DNA of 64,000 nt from the NCBI RefSeq assembly GCF_011075055.1, contig NC_058146.1, positions 3,658,001-3,722,000 of the forward strand. Reading direction: 5' to 3'. The DNA comes from Mangifera indica (Eukaryota; Streptophyta; Magnoliopsida; Sapindales; Anacardiaceae). Made by a program: the position numbers and the translations under genes. The notes below the pieces were generated by a model, which worked only from the letters and a program-made list of their open reading frames with translations, did not search any database and was not told the origin of the DNA. Shown here one piece after another: positions 12,501 to 24,433 of the stretch (its first letter is position 1; each line of letters opens with the position of its first letter).

Positions 12501-14213
12501 TCACATCCTTTTAAATTGCTTAAAATTATTTTTGGGTCCTTTTTTTACTACTAAAAGAAAATTGAACACCCCAAAGGAACACATGACATTTAGGGTAATT
12601 TTTTTGTCATCAATAAAGTTGTAACTTGGGATGCAGCCATTCATATATTTGAAAACTTTACAATTGCATAAAGTAATAAAACATCAACTCAATAAATCCT
12701 AAAAATGATCCTCAAGAGCAAACAATACGTACCCATTACAATGCCATGATAACATCGAGTACAATCACTTTAAATACTTCGTAATAAAATTATGTTGTTT
12801 CCATGACATATAAACAAGCACCCAACTTAGTTTGAATTTTCTAGCCATAAGCAACAATGAAAGTGTTGAGAAGGAAAAACAAGTCCAAAAAGACCCATGT
12901 ATTCAACAATCTTCACCCTTCCCCCCAAAAAGAATAAAACGGAAATTAAATTAATTTAAAAGAAACTTAGTGGCTTGAAGTTATTTAAGTGGCTATTCTT
13001 CGAACTAGATGCTGTGAAAAGCTCTAGCAATGGATACTCACATGTCCTCTCTGATCAGTGTTAGGTACAAATACATGGATAGGTGTTCCAGTGGTCACCC
13101 CTGCAATTATTCAGACATGAGTCATTCCATTTATAAAATAAAAAAAACAAGGCACTGCCATTTTTTTGGCCAAAGAGAGCACAAGAAAAAAGATACAAAA
13201 ATATAATATCTAAGAAAAAAGAATGAGACCTTCAGAAACACCAGACTGAATTTTGCATGTATCAGTCTCTTTTCTTGGGGTAGTAATTCGGCTCTGGCCA
13301 GGCCTCCTGGCATAATAATTCTTAACTGTTAACACTTTAAGTAATTTTTGCAGGACAAACAAAGAGACTTCATGATTGATAAATGACAGATTCCATGACC
13401 AATAGAAAACAGAACATTAGTCCATATAATCCCCAAGCACGCAGCCCTTTGCATCAACATGCAATGGAAACACAAATAAAATATGGTGGCAAAGTTGACT
13501 TAAATGTTACCTTCTGTCTAGATCAAATTGCATATCAGCTTCTGAGAGAGGAATACGGGGAGGGCATCCATCAATTATACAACCAACACCTCCTCCATGA
13601 GATTCTCCAAAAGTTGTAACACGAAAATAAGTTCCATATGTACTCCCAGCTGCCTTTATTTCTGTTTCAAAGAAAGCAAGACATTAGAGCTCAAAGCTTC
13701 TAAATGCTGTCCAACTCTGGCTATAACACAAACATCAATCATTAACTTCAAAATAAGGTTATTTTTTAGCATCACACATGCAATACACAGACTAAAAGCA
13801 CTTGAAATATCAAGTATAGGAATCATAAAAGATGATCCTTAAACGATATCCCAAGATGGAAACACAACTTTTGTCTCCATTTCTTTAGTTGTTTCATGTT
13901 CATGGTCAAAATGTTCGAAGTAACTCCAACACAAGGGCTCCTTACTGACATACCAATACAAAAAATTATTCAATTAAATGAAACAACAAATTTCCAGACA
14001 AACCAACACAACTATAGACATCGTCACATCTTGTATACACAAACTAAGAAAGAAAAAAAACTCACGGAGCTTCTTTGGGGTAGCAGAATGGAACACGATT
14101 TTGACAGGTGGAGATGGGAGTTGGCAAAGATCTGAGGGCAGACGAGAACTCAACGAACCCTCAGTTCTAGGGGCTGCAAGGAACTGTTTTGAAGCAATGG
14201 AAGCAGCCGCCAT
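9560..14213 (-). CDS. CS: Chorismate synthase, plastid precursor (13 exons)
   Basis: Makes chorismate from EPSP (EC 4.2.3.5), the last step of the shikimate pathway in plastids. Exons on the minus strand: 14213-14066, 13661-13511, 13306-13230, 13100-13042, 12307-12224, 12131-12039, 11549-11469, 11217-11086, 10914-10812, 10634-10540, 10429-10364, 10136-10052, 9705-9560. All introns are GT-AG and frames join exactly to 439 residues, the usual plant length. Residues 1 to about 50 ([10 protein letters not shown]...) are Ser/Ala-rich with few acidic residues, fitting a plastid transit peptide. All three family signatures are visible: [14 protein letters not shown] (from about residue 68), [17 protein letters not shown], and [17 protein letters not shown] near the C-terminus. 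The ATG at 14213 is preceded in frame only by a TTG. It appears intact and functional. Confidence 0.97.
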
Positions 14214-15087
14214 TGAAATCAAAACGAAAAAGGAGTTGAAGAAGAAAATGTTGTGATTTGTTTATTTTTTATATATGTTTCATTGGAAGTTCAAAGGGGT
14301 AGTTGCTGGCATAAGATTAGTGGTAATGGTTGTTGAGAGATGTCATTTGTAAGTTTCGCCTATACAAATAAAGGGCAGTGCTTACCTACCTTCGTCTTGG
14401 TAGGATGATGATCAAAATCCAAACTTTTCTTTGTCTTTTGGTGGTAGACTCGGACCACTCGTGGTTGGTGGTGGAGGACCATAATTTAATAGTTTGGACG
14501 ACTAGGACTCCCACAACATTAGTGTGGAAAACAGGGACTACAGAAAAGTTGGGAAGCTCAACGAGGAATTTTTGACTTTCCCTTTTAGTCCATTAACACT
14601 TTTAAATTTCCAATTATATTTTTAGATATAAATACTCTCCATAGAAAGCAAAAACCGATTTAATCTACCTATATTATAGTTTGAATGATAAATATAAATA
14701 TAATTTAATTAAAAAATATGTAAATTTGAAATATGTTCAACACATTAAAATTAAAATTTTAATTTATTTAATATATTAATTATAATATCAATAATTAGAT
14801 TGGAGATTTTATCTTCCTTATTAAAATGACAACTTCCCCCGCATTCTTAGTTAAAAGCTATTCACTCCTTCAACTAAGGCAAACCTAGTTAGAGAGAGAG
14901 GGTCGATTGACCCTCTTGGCTGCCTAAAGTTTACCCGGCCAACAATCATTTTTGTCTATCCATCTTTCAGCAAAATTCTATCAACCGAATCTGTAAAATT
15001 GTATTTCCAAAATGCATCCGCACGCCGATTTCGAAGTTGAAAAATGAAATGATGCAGGTTCAATTTTCATAAAATGGCTTTCACGAA
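14214..15087. other. Bidirectional intergenic region, chorismate synthase / PPR
   Basis: An 874-base head-to-head spacer that must hold both promoters. The PPR-proximal end carries several tiny upstream ORFs (see findings). The middle is AT-rich with no recognisable TE ends. I see no clear TATA box for either gene. Confidence 0.5.
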
Positions 15088-16911
15088 ATGATTCTTACAG
15101 AAGGTCGTAACAGTCTTTCGAACTTCTATAGCTTGCACTTTACCCCTCAAAAAACCCTGGCTCTCATTCAGAGCAAACCTGTGAACAAAACAATTCTAGC
15201 TATTTCATCTTATTTGCAACGATGTAAATGCCTCAAGACCCTCAAGAAATCTCATGCAAAGATCCTTACTTGCGGCCTTCAGAACGACACCAAAACACTA
15301 ACCCAAATCACTATTTTATATGTTTCATTCAACAAACTTGATGTTGCAGCACTTGTTTTTAAATTTATAACAAACCCTTGTAGCTATCTTTGGAATATTT
15401 TGATAAGAGAGAATGCCACTCATGGCAACTTCACCCAAGCTTTGGCTTTGTATACTAAAATGATGCAAAATGGTTTAAAACCTGACAAATTTGCCTTCCC
15501 CTTCGTGCTTAAATCTTGCGCCGGCTTGTCTAATTTGTTAGTGGGAAAGTCGATACACCAACATTTGGTGTGTTGTGGATGTGGGCATGATCCTTATGTT
15601 AGTGCTGCTTTAGTTAATATGTACACAAAATGCGGCAAAGTTGAAGACGCCCGTTTGGCGTTTGATAAAATGTCTGTGAGAGATTTGGTTTCATGGACTT
15701 CGATGATTTCTGGTTATGCCCACAACGGATATAATAGTGAGACGTTGGAGTTTTTTTGTTTGATGCGTCATTCTGGTGTAAGGGCAAATCGGGTTAGTGT
15801 TTTGAGTGCTTTGTTAGCTTGTGGTAATCTTGGAGCATTGAGGAAGGGTGAATGGTTTCACAATTATGTGATTCAAACTGGGTTTGATTTTGATGTTTTG
15901 GTTGCTACTGCTGTGATGGATATGTATGCTAAGTGCGGGCATTTGGATTTGGCCCGAAAATTGTTTGATGAAACAGAAGGGAAAGATGTTGTTTGTTGGA
16001 GTGCAATGATTGGTAGCTACGGAATTCATGGGCTCGGAAGGCAGGCAATTGGTCTCTTTGATAACATGGTGAATGAGGGGGTTAGGCCAAACTATGTAAC
16101 ATTTACTTGTGTTCTTTCAGCTTGCAGTCATTCGGGGTTGCTGGAAGAGGGGAAGAGGTTTTTTGAGCTGATGAGAAATGGGTTTGGAATTGCACCGAAA
16201 CTTAACAATTATTCCTGTATGGTAGATCTTCTTGGTCGTGCAGGGCAACTTGGTGAAGCAGAGAAACTTATTGAGAGCATGCCGGTAGAACCTGATGCAA
16301 GTATATGGGGATCTTTGCTCGGTGCTTGCAGAATTTATGGTAATTTAGATTTAGCCGAGAGAATTGCAGATCTAATTTTTCAGCTAGACCCATTTCATGC
16401 TGGCTATCAGGTTCTACTGTCAAACATATATGCTGCAAAATCAAGATGGAAGGAAGTTGAAAAGGTGAGGTCAATGATGGCCAGAAGAGGAGCTACTAAA
16501 GTTCAGGGTTTTAGTTTAATTGAGTTCAACAATATGGTTTACAAGTTTGGCGTAGGAGACCGGTCTCATCCTGAATCTGATGAGATTTATTCAGTACTTG
16601 AGGAATTAGCTGCTTCAATGAAAAGATTGGGTTACACTCCCATTACAGATTTTGTGCTTCACGATATTGAAGAGGAAGCAAAAGAAGAGGCACTTTCTTA
16701 CCACAGTGAGAGGCTGGCCATCGCCTTCGGCCTCATTAAAACAGCACCGGGGACTGCCATTCGGATCACAAAGAATCTGAGGATTTGTGGAGATTGTCAC
16801 AATGCAATTAAGTTTATATCAAAGATTGTTAATCGAGTCATTATCATTCGCGACATGCATAGATTTCATCATTTTGAGACTGGTGTTTGTTCCTGTGGGG
16901 ATTATTGGTAG
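15088..16911 (+). CDS. PPR protein, PLS class with E and DYW domains
   Basis: An intronless 607-residue pentatricopeptide repeat protein, probably an organelle C-to-U RNA editing factor. PPR motifs run from about residue 100 to 410, in the PLS pattern (for example VSAALVNMYTKCGKVEDARLAFDKM and VATAVMDMYAKCGHLDLARKLFDE). An E/E+ region follows to about 510. The DYW domain keeps the cytidine-deaminase-like zinc motif: H539-S-E541, then C567-G-D-C570-H. It ends C601-S-C603-G-D-Y-W, the exact family terminus. Residues 1 to about 40 could be a mitochondrial or plastid targeting peptide. Four very short upstream ORFs precede the start, the last overlapping it as ATGA. Editing target and compartment cannot be told from sequence. 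Confidence 0.95.
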   Translation: MILTEGRNSLSNFYSLHFTPQKTLALIQSKPVNKTILAISSYLQRCKCLKTLKKSHAKILTCGLQNDTKTLTQITILYVSFNKLDVAALVFKFITNPCSYLWNILIRENATHGNFTQALALYTKMMQNGLKPDKFAFPFVLKSCAGLSNLLVGKSIHQHLVCCGCGHDPYVSAALVNMYTKCGKVEDARLAFDKMSVRDLVSWTSMISGYAHNGYNSETLEFFCLMRHSGVRANRVSVLSALLACGNLGALRKGEWFHNYVIQTGFDFDVLVATAVMDMYAKCGHLDLARKLFDETEGKDVVCWSAMIGSYGIHGLGRQAIGLFDNMVNEGVRPNYVTFTCVLSACSHSGLLEEGKRFFELMRNGFGIAPKLNNYSCMVDLLGRAGQLGEAEKLIESMPVEPDASIWGSLLGACRIYGNLDLAERIADLIFQLDPFHAGYQVLLSNIYAAKSRWKEVEKVRSMMARRGATKVQGFSLIEFNNMVYKFGVGDRSHPESDEIYSVLEELAASMKRLGYTPITDFVLHDIEEEAKEEALSYHSERLAIAFGLIKTAPGTAIRITKNLRICGDCHNAIKFISKIVNRVIIIRDMHRFHHFETGVCSCGDYW

Positions 16912-17320
16912 CTACACAGTTTTGATTCATGAGTATGCTCTATTATCGACCATATTTTCTAGCCTTTCTGCTTAAAGATCAGAGAGCTTTACAGGAAGTG
17001 GTTAAAAACATTAAATTGAATGGAACTTGAAAGATAAACATACAAAAAAAAAAAAAAAAGATAATAAAAGAAAAGCTATATTTCACAGATATGACTTGCC
17101 CCAAAAAATTCACTAGTTTTCCATTGAAACTTGAGCATTGAGCCATGCAAAAGCATGGAAAAAAATATTTACGGTTTTGGGAAAACAAAATATTAATCAA
17201 GCAATAAATTGAGCTTTATACGGTATCGCAGTTTTCTGCGGCACAAAGTGTATTCTATAAATGAATATACGTTACCCTAAAACAAAGAATGTTACCACTG
17301 TACTCTGTTGTTATTAATCC
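16912..17320. other. Spacer between PPR gene and ADCS fragment
   Basis: A 409-base spacer with an A-run near 17044. It is probably the 3' UTR of the PPR gene. No gene or repeat is recognised. Confidence 0.4.
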
Positions 17321-18195
<875 letters not shown>

Positions 18196-18560
18196 TTTCT
18201 AAGGTTGAATTCAAACTGAGCGTATTCGAGTTTGAATTTAAACTCGGTTTGAATGAGTCTAAAACAAACTAAGCTCAAATAAACTCGAGCTTAAAAGTTT
18301 AATATTTTTCAGCTCGAGATTTGAAGTGTTTAGCTCGTCAAGCTAAAATTTTTGATATAAAATGATGTCGTTTTAATCAATATGTATTAAAACGACGTCG
18401 TTTACTTGATTTAAGTTCGAATTCAAGCCAAACTCAAACTCAGTTATTTTGAAACGAGTCAAGCTCAAGTTTATTTGAAACGAATTCGAACTCGAACTCA
18501 ATTCCATGCAAATAAAACAGAGCTCGAATTCAATTCTATTCGAATCTAATCTAATTGCTT
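18196..18560. repeat. Dispersed repeat with AACGACGTCGTT core, copy 1
   Basis: It is rich in GAATTCAAGC / GCTCGAG / AACTCAAACTC words around the palindromic centre ATTAAAACGACGTCGTTT (about 18384-18402). The same arrangement (TTTTGATATAAAAT...TCATTTTAATCAATATGTATTAAA...) recurs at 46.8-47.1 kb. It has no coding content, so it is a non-autonomous repeat of unknown class. Confidence 0.5.
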
Positions 18561-19600
18561 CATAAAGGGTCTTGTATGTTTCGATAGTGTTTGAACCAAA
18601 GCTTTTGAGCCCTTTTTGCTTTAGAATTGTTGGCCAACTATGTATATCAAGTAAATTGAATCATATTTGCGACATTTTTGTATTTTAAGACAGACGTGCA
18701 CCTCAGAGCAATCATAAAATATAAAATATTGTTTGATGCTCCATCTGCAATGAGACATCGACATTCCCTCTCGCCGAATTTGTACCTACAAATACATCTT
18801 TCTACGATTGGGGTCAAATGAGTAGTTAAACTCGATAGTGTCCTCAAATTTCATTTTGTCTTCTACAAGATAACTAAAGTAAAATTGAGGAATATCGGCG
18901 ACCCTACCCACTCCCTCGCTCGCTGTTAATGATGCTCTCATCTCATGTGTAGAATCAAATTCGGTTTGATAGAATGTGAGTTTCTCATTGTTCATATGTG
19001 GATCGTGAGACAATTTGCACAAACAATATTTTATATTTTCTTGATTTCTCTAATATGCACCTTTTCTAATAAAAACCTGATACGCAGGGTGGTGAATAAC
19101 TCAAAGCAAATGGGATAACCAGTAAGATTTGCTCATTTTCTTGACAAGTAACTAAAATAAATTTTATAATAAGTTATGAAAATTTTCGCTTTAAAAAGTC
19201 AAAAATTTTATCCTTAAATTAAATATTTGTTATAGTAAGTTCGCTACTAGTAAACTTCATTCAACTTAGTAAACTTGAAGGGTTTATTTGGTTGAAAGAT
19301 TTAAAAATTATTTTGATAATTTATTTTTTATTAAAAAAGATTACGATAATATTTTATTATCAATAATGATGTAATAAGTAATATAATAAATAATCTGATT
19401 ATCACATTCACTTTAAATATTAAAAGATTATTATAATAATTTTAATTATTATTATTATTTTATTTTTAGTTATTAAATTTTTAGATCAAAATTACTCTCA
19501 ATTTTTAATCAAAATAATAATAATATAAAAAATATTTTTTTATATTTATTATTCTTTCATATAATAAATCAAATAATATACTAATATTTTTTTATTATTA
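18561..19600. other. Intergenic, AT-rich; two unrecognised minus-strand ORFs
   Basis: Minus-strand ORFs at 18786-19022 (78 codons) and 18647-18847 (66 codons) are less AT-rich than their surroundings and could be remnants of a coding sequence, but I recognise no family. The stretch 19190-19600 is plain AT-rich sequence. Confidence 0.3.
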
Positions 19601-19830
19601 AGAAAATTTCAGATTCTCGTGCACCATTCAACAACCTTTGAGCGACAGGGAACAAGTTACTCAGATGTTGCAAGGACTCTCGCCTTCTTATGAACCCTTG
19701 GCGACAATTGCCTCTCATCATCAGAAGCCGCCACCTGCATTGCATTTGTTGAACTGTGGACTATGCTTCTTACAACTTTTCATGGCATATGCTATTATTG
19801 TAAAAAAAATTTCTGAATATCAGAAATAAA
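19601..19830 (+). pseudogene. Probable Ty1/copia gag fragment
   Basis: The frame reads QPLSDREQVTQMLQGLSPSYEPLA before losing similarity. This resembles the copia gag motif in which 'D..QV..LL.GL...YE' precedes a short loop. No zinc knuckle, protease, integrase or reverse transcriptase is found nearby, and no LTRs are seen, so this is at most a scrap. Confidence 0.4.
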
Positions 19831-21380
19831 ATGAGCATGATCTTTCAAAACTAATGACTTGCTTGTTGAGAAATTTTGCAACAATAACATATTTTTATGT
19901 ACTTTCTGGAAGTACTAGCCCCTTGTAACTCTTCAGGGTACAACCTGTAAAAGCGTGACTAACAGAGGGGAAGCTAGAAGGAGGAACCCCAAGTACGTAT
20001 TTATAACTTTCTGTAAATATTTTTAACGATTAAGCAAGAAGGATTAGCCACTGTCAAACCAGAGAGAATGTTCTTCTGTTCTGTGGAAAAATAATTAAAC
20101 CAACCCCATCTTCTCCTTTAAAATCTAATTGATTTTTCAGGAGATCTTGAAGGTGGTCCCTTTGTTATAACTTTGGCCTACTTTCCTTGTACTGTAAAAA
20201 TCATATTCTCTATTAACCAATCAATAAGGTAGAAATTTATCAGAGTGGTCCACTTTTTCTTTTCTCTGCTTTGTGTGAGATTCCCTGCTGCTCAAACTCT
20301 ACTTTATTTTCCCCAGAATCAATCCCTTTACCTTTTTTCTTTCTCAAGTCCCTGGCAATACGTGTGTGTTTGTGACATTATTTCTTTATATTATATTATA
20401 CACACATACCCAAATAAGAGAGGAAAATAAAGATAAAAGATAGAGATTGGGTACTACCATACTATAATTAAGGTTCCAAAGTTAAACACTTTTGGATGAG
20501 AGAGTACTATAATGTGTGACCTTCTCAAAAGTTTTTGTGTTAGCATAAGTGACAAAAAAACAAGATTTTAAATATGAGAGTGCGAGTTCAAATCTCATCA
20601 ATAATATTTTAAAATTAAACTCTTAACTTAGATACATTAATTATATCAAAGTTTCACCTGCTTGTTCTGTCAATTCAGATCCAAAAGAATGACCGGCTCA
20701 AATAATGTTTACCCATTAAAAAATAATAATAATAATAAAGAGACATTGTTTGATTAATTGTGTTTCTGATCAGATAACCCTAAACCCATCTAATAACTAG
20801 CTGTTCATTTTATCTGGCGCTTCAGCTCTCTGTAAGTGACCTAGCTACTGAAAGCAAGGACAAAGCTCCATTAATGGGCTTAAAGTCACTTGTTTTGTTT
20901 ATGAAAAAAAATATTTAAAAAAAAAAAAAAGAAAGAAACCCCCTCAATACTTTTCACTTAGTGCTCTAAAATTTTGTTTTGTTTACGAGATCTTGTCTTC
21001 TCAATGAAACAAGAACGATTCTTCTGATATTTGTATAATCATTCATCTAGATTGATGGGGTGGGTTTGTTTTTGCTTGATAACAAATCTGAGTTTGTGAT
21101 TTGCAGAAGAGTGATACCCAAAGCCAAAGGGCAAATGAAATGTTCAAGAGACAAGAGTGCTGAAACAAGATGGATGGAAATAAAACCAAGTGAATTTGTT
21201 ATTCTCTTCTTAGATTTTGTTAAATCATAAACATCTTATAATGTATAGAAACACTAAAGTGAAAAAGATCAAATAAGTTCACCTTGCTTCTTTTTGCAGA
21301 ATTATTGTATGCTGTTGCTTTCTTGAAAGAAAAAGAGATTAATTTAAAACCTGCAAAAAATAATTAAACCATGGAAAATA
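19831..21380. other. Intergenic, 3' side of MIR160
   Basis: No gene is recognised. A stretch near 20560-20660 (GAGTGCGAGTTCAAATCTCATC then an AT-rich tail) looks like a dispersed repeat and is not a tRNA. The 3' end of the MIR160 primary transcript probably lies in the part nearest 21380. Confidence 0.35.
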
Positions 21381-21383
21381 TAT

Positions 21384-21475
21384 GGAATATGCATGGCTCC
21401 TCATACGCCATATACGGAGGCCATCGAATTCCGGTGGGCTCTGCAAATGGCATACAGGGAGCCAGGCACATACTT
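21384..21475 (-). ncRNA. MIR160: MIR160 precursor hairpin
   Basis: On the minus strand, positions 21468 to 21448 read exactly as mature miR160 (21 nt, starting TGCCTGGCTCCC and ending GTATGCCA). The opposite arm, 21408 to 21388, reads as the known miR160* (starting GCGTATGAGGAGCC, ending ATGCATA). The loop between them, with GAGCCCACCGG and GATGGCCTCCG, pairs as in Arabidopsis MIR160a. miR160 cleaves ARF10/16/17 auxin response factor mRNAs, so the gene acts in auxin-dependent root cap, leaf and flower development. The arms are intact and the duplex has the usual two-base 3' overhangs. Confidence 0.97.
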
Positions 21476-21855
21476 ATAAAATATGCACGATCAATCATAT
21501 TACTAAAATAAACACTTGCATAAATTCATACATAGGCACATGAAATCATGCATTTACATCAACAGATGCATAAAAAAATGAAGAACTACTTCAAATGTTA
21601 GCATTAACAAAGAAAATGAGTAATATTCAGTACTCAAAGATAGGTTTCTTTATGGCTTCATACGATAATTAAGGAAGAAACAGAAGAAAGAGAGATCTGA
21701 AGTTTCTAAAACTTAAAATTCATTAAGTTTTAAAGCCCCACAAGCCCTTTTAAATTGGCATAAAACAAGCGAACCAGTGGCTAACCTGAGGGGGGGAGAT
21801 TTTTGGTTTGTGAAAGGAGGATTGTGGGGTTGAAATTGCACCCCAAGGCTGGCAC

Positions 21856-21863
21856 TAAATATA
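21856..21863 (-). promoter_or_regulatory. Possible TATA box of the MIR160 primary transcript
   Basis: TATATTTA on the minus strand lies about 380 bases upstream of the hairpin, followed by a CA-rich possible initiator. Pri-miRNA starts at such distances are common, but other AT-rich words nearby (about 22090) are alternatives. Confidence 0.35.
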
Positions 21864-22064
21864 GACAACACCACAAGAGAGAAATAGAAATGGAGAAAAA
21901 GAAAAGAGAGGAAGAGGAAATAGGTGAGTTGGGTTAGTAACCACGCAGTTTCCTATGCTAACCTTAGGGTTGTTTGAAATCTCCTTTTCTGGGTCGTAAA
22001 GCAAACGTTGCTTTTCTCTTCTCTGAACCTGATTTTTGTCTGCAAGCGTTTGGAAAGACATGGA

Positions 22065-24265
22065 TTCTCATTCTCTTATTCCCTTTTATTTATTGAAATA
22101 ATTTTTTTTCAAAATTTTATCATCTTTTCTTTTATACTCTTTAGTATATTTTAGGTAATAAACAAACTTTAATTGAGTAAAATCGTTCATTTAGAATTGA
22201 ATTAATTATACAAAATAGATAAAATCTAATATTATGTGATCGATCTTAAAATCATTTTGTCAAATAAACTAAAAATATAAAAAAGAATTTAAATATTTGA
22301 TATCATGCTTGAAATCTCACGTCTTCTGCTAAAGTTACGTCATAAAAGATTTGAATATTTGATCTTATAATTAAAATCACACCCCTTTCACTAAAGTTAC
22401 CCTCTAGGGCCTCTTAGTCACTTCTTTGTATTATTCTCCTCTTCTCCTTTTTCAGACTTATAGTAATTCCATTCTATCATATTTTTAATATTACTAATTT
22501 AATTCATTACTCTTTTCTTAAGTTATTTAGTGAGATTCTTTATTTCAACTTCTTGTGTTTGGATTTTTGAATAATCCATGTTGCTTTGCTACCTAATTCA
22601 CCTGCATTTTTCTCCATTCACCAACTGCCCAGATTACACTTCGGTTCGTCCTTTTGCATGTTTTAAACTATAATTAATTAATTTCTCTTTTGTCCTTAAT
22701 CAGATGTTTTCTTGTTCATTATTTAATTAATTATTTTCTCTAATAATTTATTAATCGAGATTAACCTCAAACACACAGATAACAAAACTTCAGTCTCTAA
22801 TTGGAGAAGAATTAATTATTATTTTATGTGGGTTTTACAAGCCACATATAAACTTCTTATTGTCGTTAGTTCATTTGGTTAAATTAGGTTTTGTGTTAAG
22901 ATCTTTATAATCATCATTTCAGATAATCTCAATTAGGCTTACCTTTGTCTTTGAAGTTTTTAGTCTTAACACGTATATAAGAATAATTTTAATTCTTTAC
23001 TTTTGTAGTGGTGGGATGAAATTTGTTTGGGTTGTATGAGACTCATTTTTCATTAAATTCACGATATAACACTTAAAAAACAACAAACTATATCGATAAT
23101 AACAAGATATATTTTCTACACATCGATCAATTTAATATATAAATAGAAATCTCTTGTCTAGAAACAGTAACTTATCAGAATGTACTTCTCTCTTATTCCA
23201 CATCTATTATAAATTTAAAAGTAATTATTTTTTATTAAATTATTCATACACTCACTACTTTAACTCATATGGTGGACATAAAAGTATTTCACTAATTCCA
23301 ATCGTCGTTATCATCTCCCCAAGCTAAACCCAATTTTTCGTACTTCTCATTGGTGAACCAATTTTCACATCAACAGTCTGTAAATTAAATATTTTATTCT
23401 TCACGGTTTTGATAATCCTTTAGTTTATCATTTGACTTAATCATTCAAGTTTCTTCCTGCTATATGTCATGTATTACATTTTTCAATTTCAATTTCGGAT
23501 AGTGTCATCTAACTTGTGCATGATCCTTTAAGCTTCTTCGTTCTTAGCTTTCCAAAGAGATAAGACTATTTATGTTCCTTATTAAACACAATCCTTTTTC
23601 TTCTATTCAATAAACTTTCATCATTCTATCAAGATAAAAAAGAAATTAGGCTCCTTAATCAAGGACCAACACTTGTTTCTCTTCATCTTGTTCATAAATT
23701 TCGTTCTTTCTAAGGCTTCAATTGACAATTATTACAAGCTTATACTCCCATCTGAACACGAGCACCTCACAAAAGAATTCCAATAACACTATTCGATTGT
23801 TCTACGATAAGTCAATTTCTTTATAAGAATCTTCAGCTGGCTGTCCTAATATGGCCACCGGCAGAATTTTAGGGCTGAGATCAAAAGGATGTCAGCCTTG
23901 TCTTTTATTCTATTTTATATATTTATCTATTTTCTCGTTTTTTTTTTAAATTTTTGATACATTTCATTTCTATGTTACTGTTATAATTATTATTAGCTGA
24001 CAAATTTTTTGTTCACATTATTTAAAAACTAAAGCATTGCATGTGATAATGCATGACCAAAGATATCTTTTGAATGGGAATATTAAGATTTCTTTGGATC
24101 TATTCTTTAACATTTTGTGTAATCAGAATTATTTATTTTGAGCTAGAGTAAAAAGTAGTCTTAGAAGATATAATTGAGCTTAAGAAGAGATTTGTGTACT
24201 TATTACATGATAGCAAAATAAATATGAACTCTTTCAAATGACTTAAAGGAAACCAATCCCAACAA
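22065..24265. other. Intergenic, nothing recognised
   Basis: 2.2 kb of AT-rich sequence with no ORF over 60 codons and no repeat ends I can define. The proximal part could hold MIR160 upstream regulatory sequence. Confidence 0.35.
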
Positions 24266-24269
24266 CAAC

Positions 24270-24433
24270 GATAATATATATATATATATATACATACACA
24301 CATACACTTATATGTGTCATTATATGATTGAGTGTTACTTTATCTTTAATTTAAAATCATTCAATCATGTGATAATACGTATAAGTGTGTATATATTTAT
24401 GTACCAAAAATAGATATATATAGTTTTATTGAT
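24270..24433. repeat. AT-rich palindromic MITE, copy 3, with TA microsatellite
   Basis: It holds a (TA)n run at 24276-24292 and the family core ATCTTTAATTTAAAATCATT. The arms ACACTTATATGTGTCATTAT and ATAATACGTATAAGTGTGTA are inverted copies of each other. Confidence 0.5.

Noticed and set aside
20570..20640. tRNA-like T-loop phrase GAGTTCAAATCTC
   Set aside because: No acceptor stem, D-arm or anticodon arm can be built around it; it lies in an AT-rich dispersed repeat.
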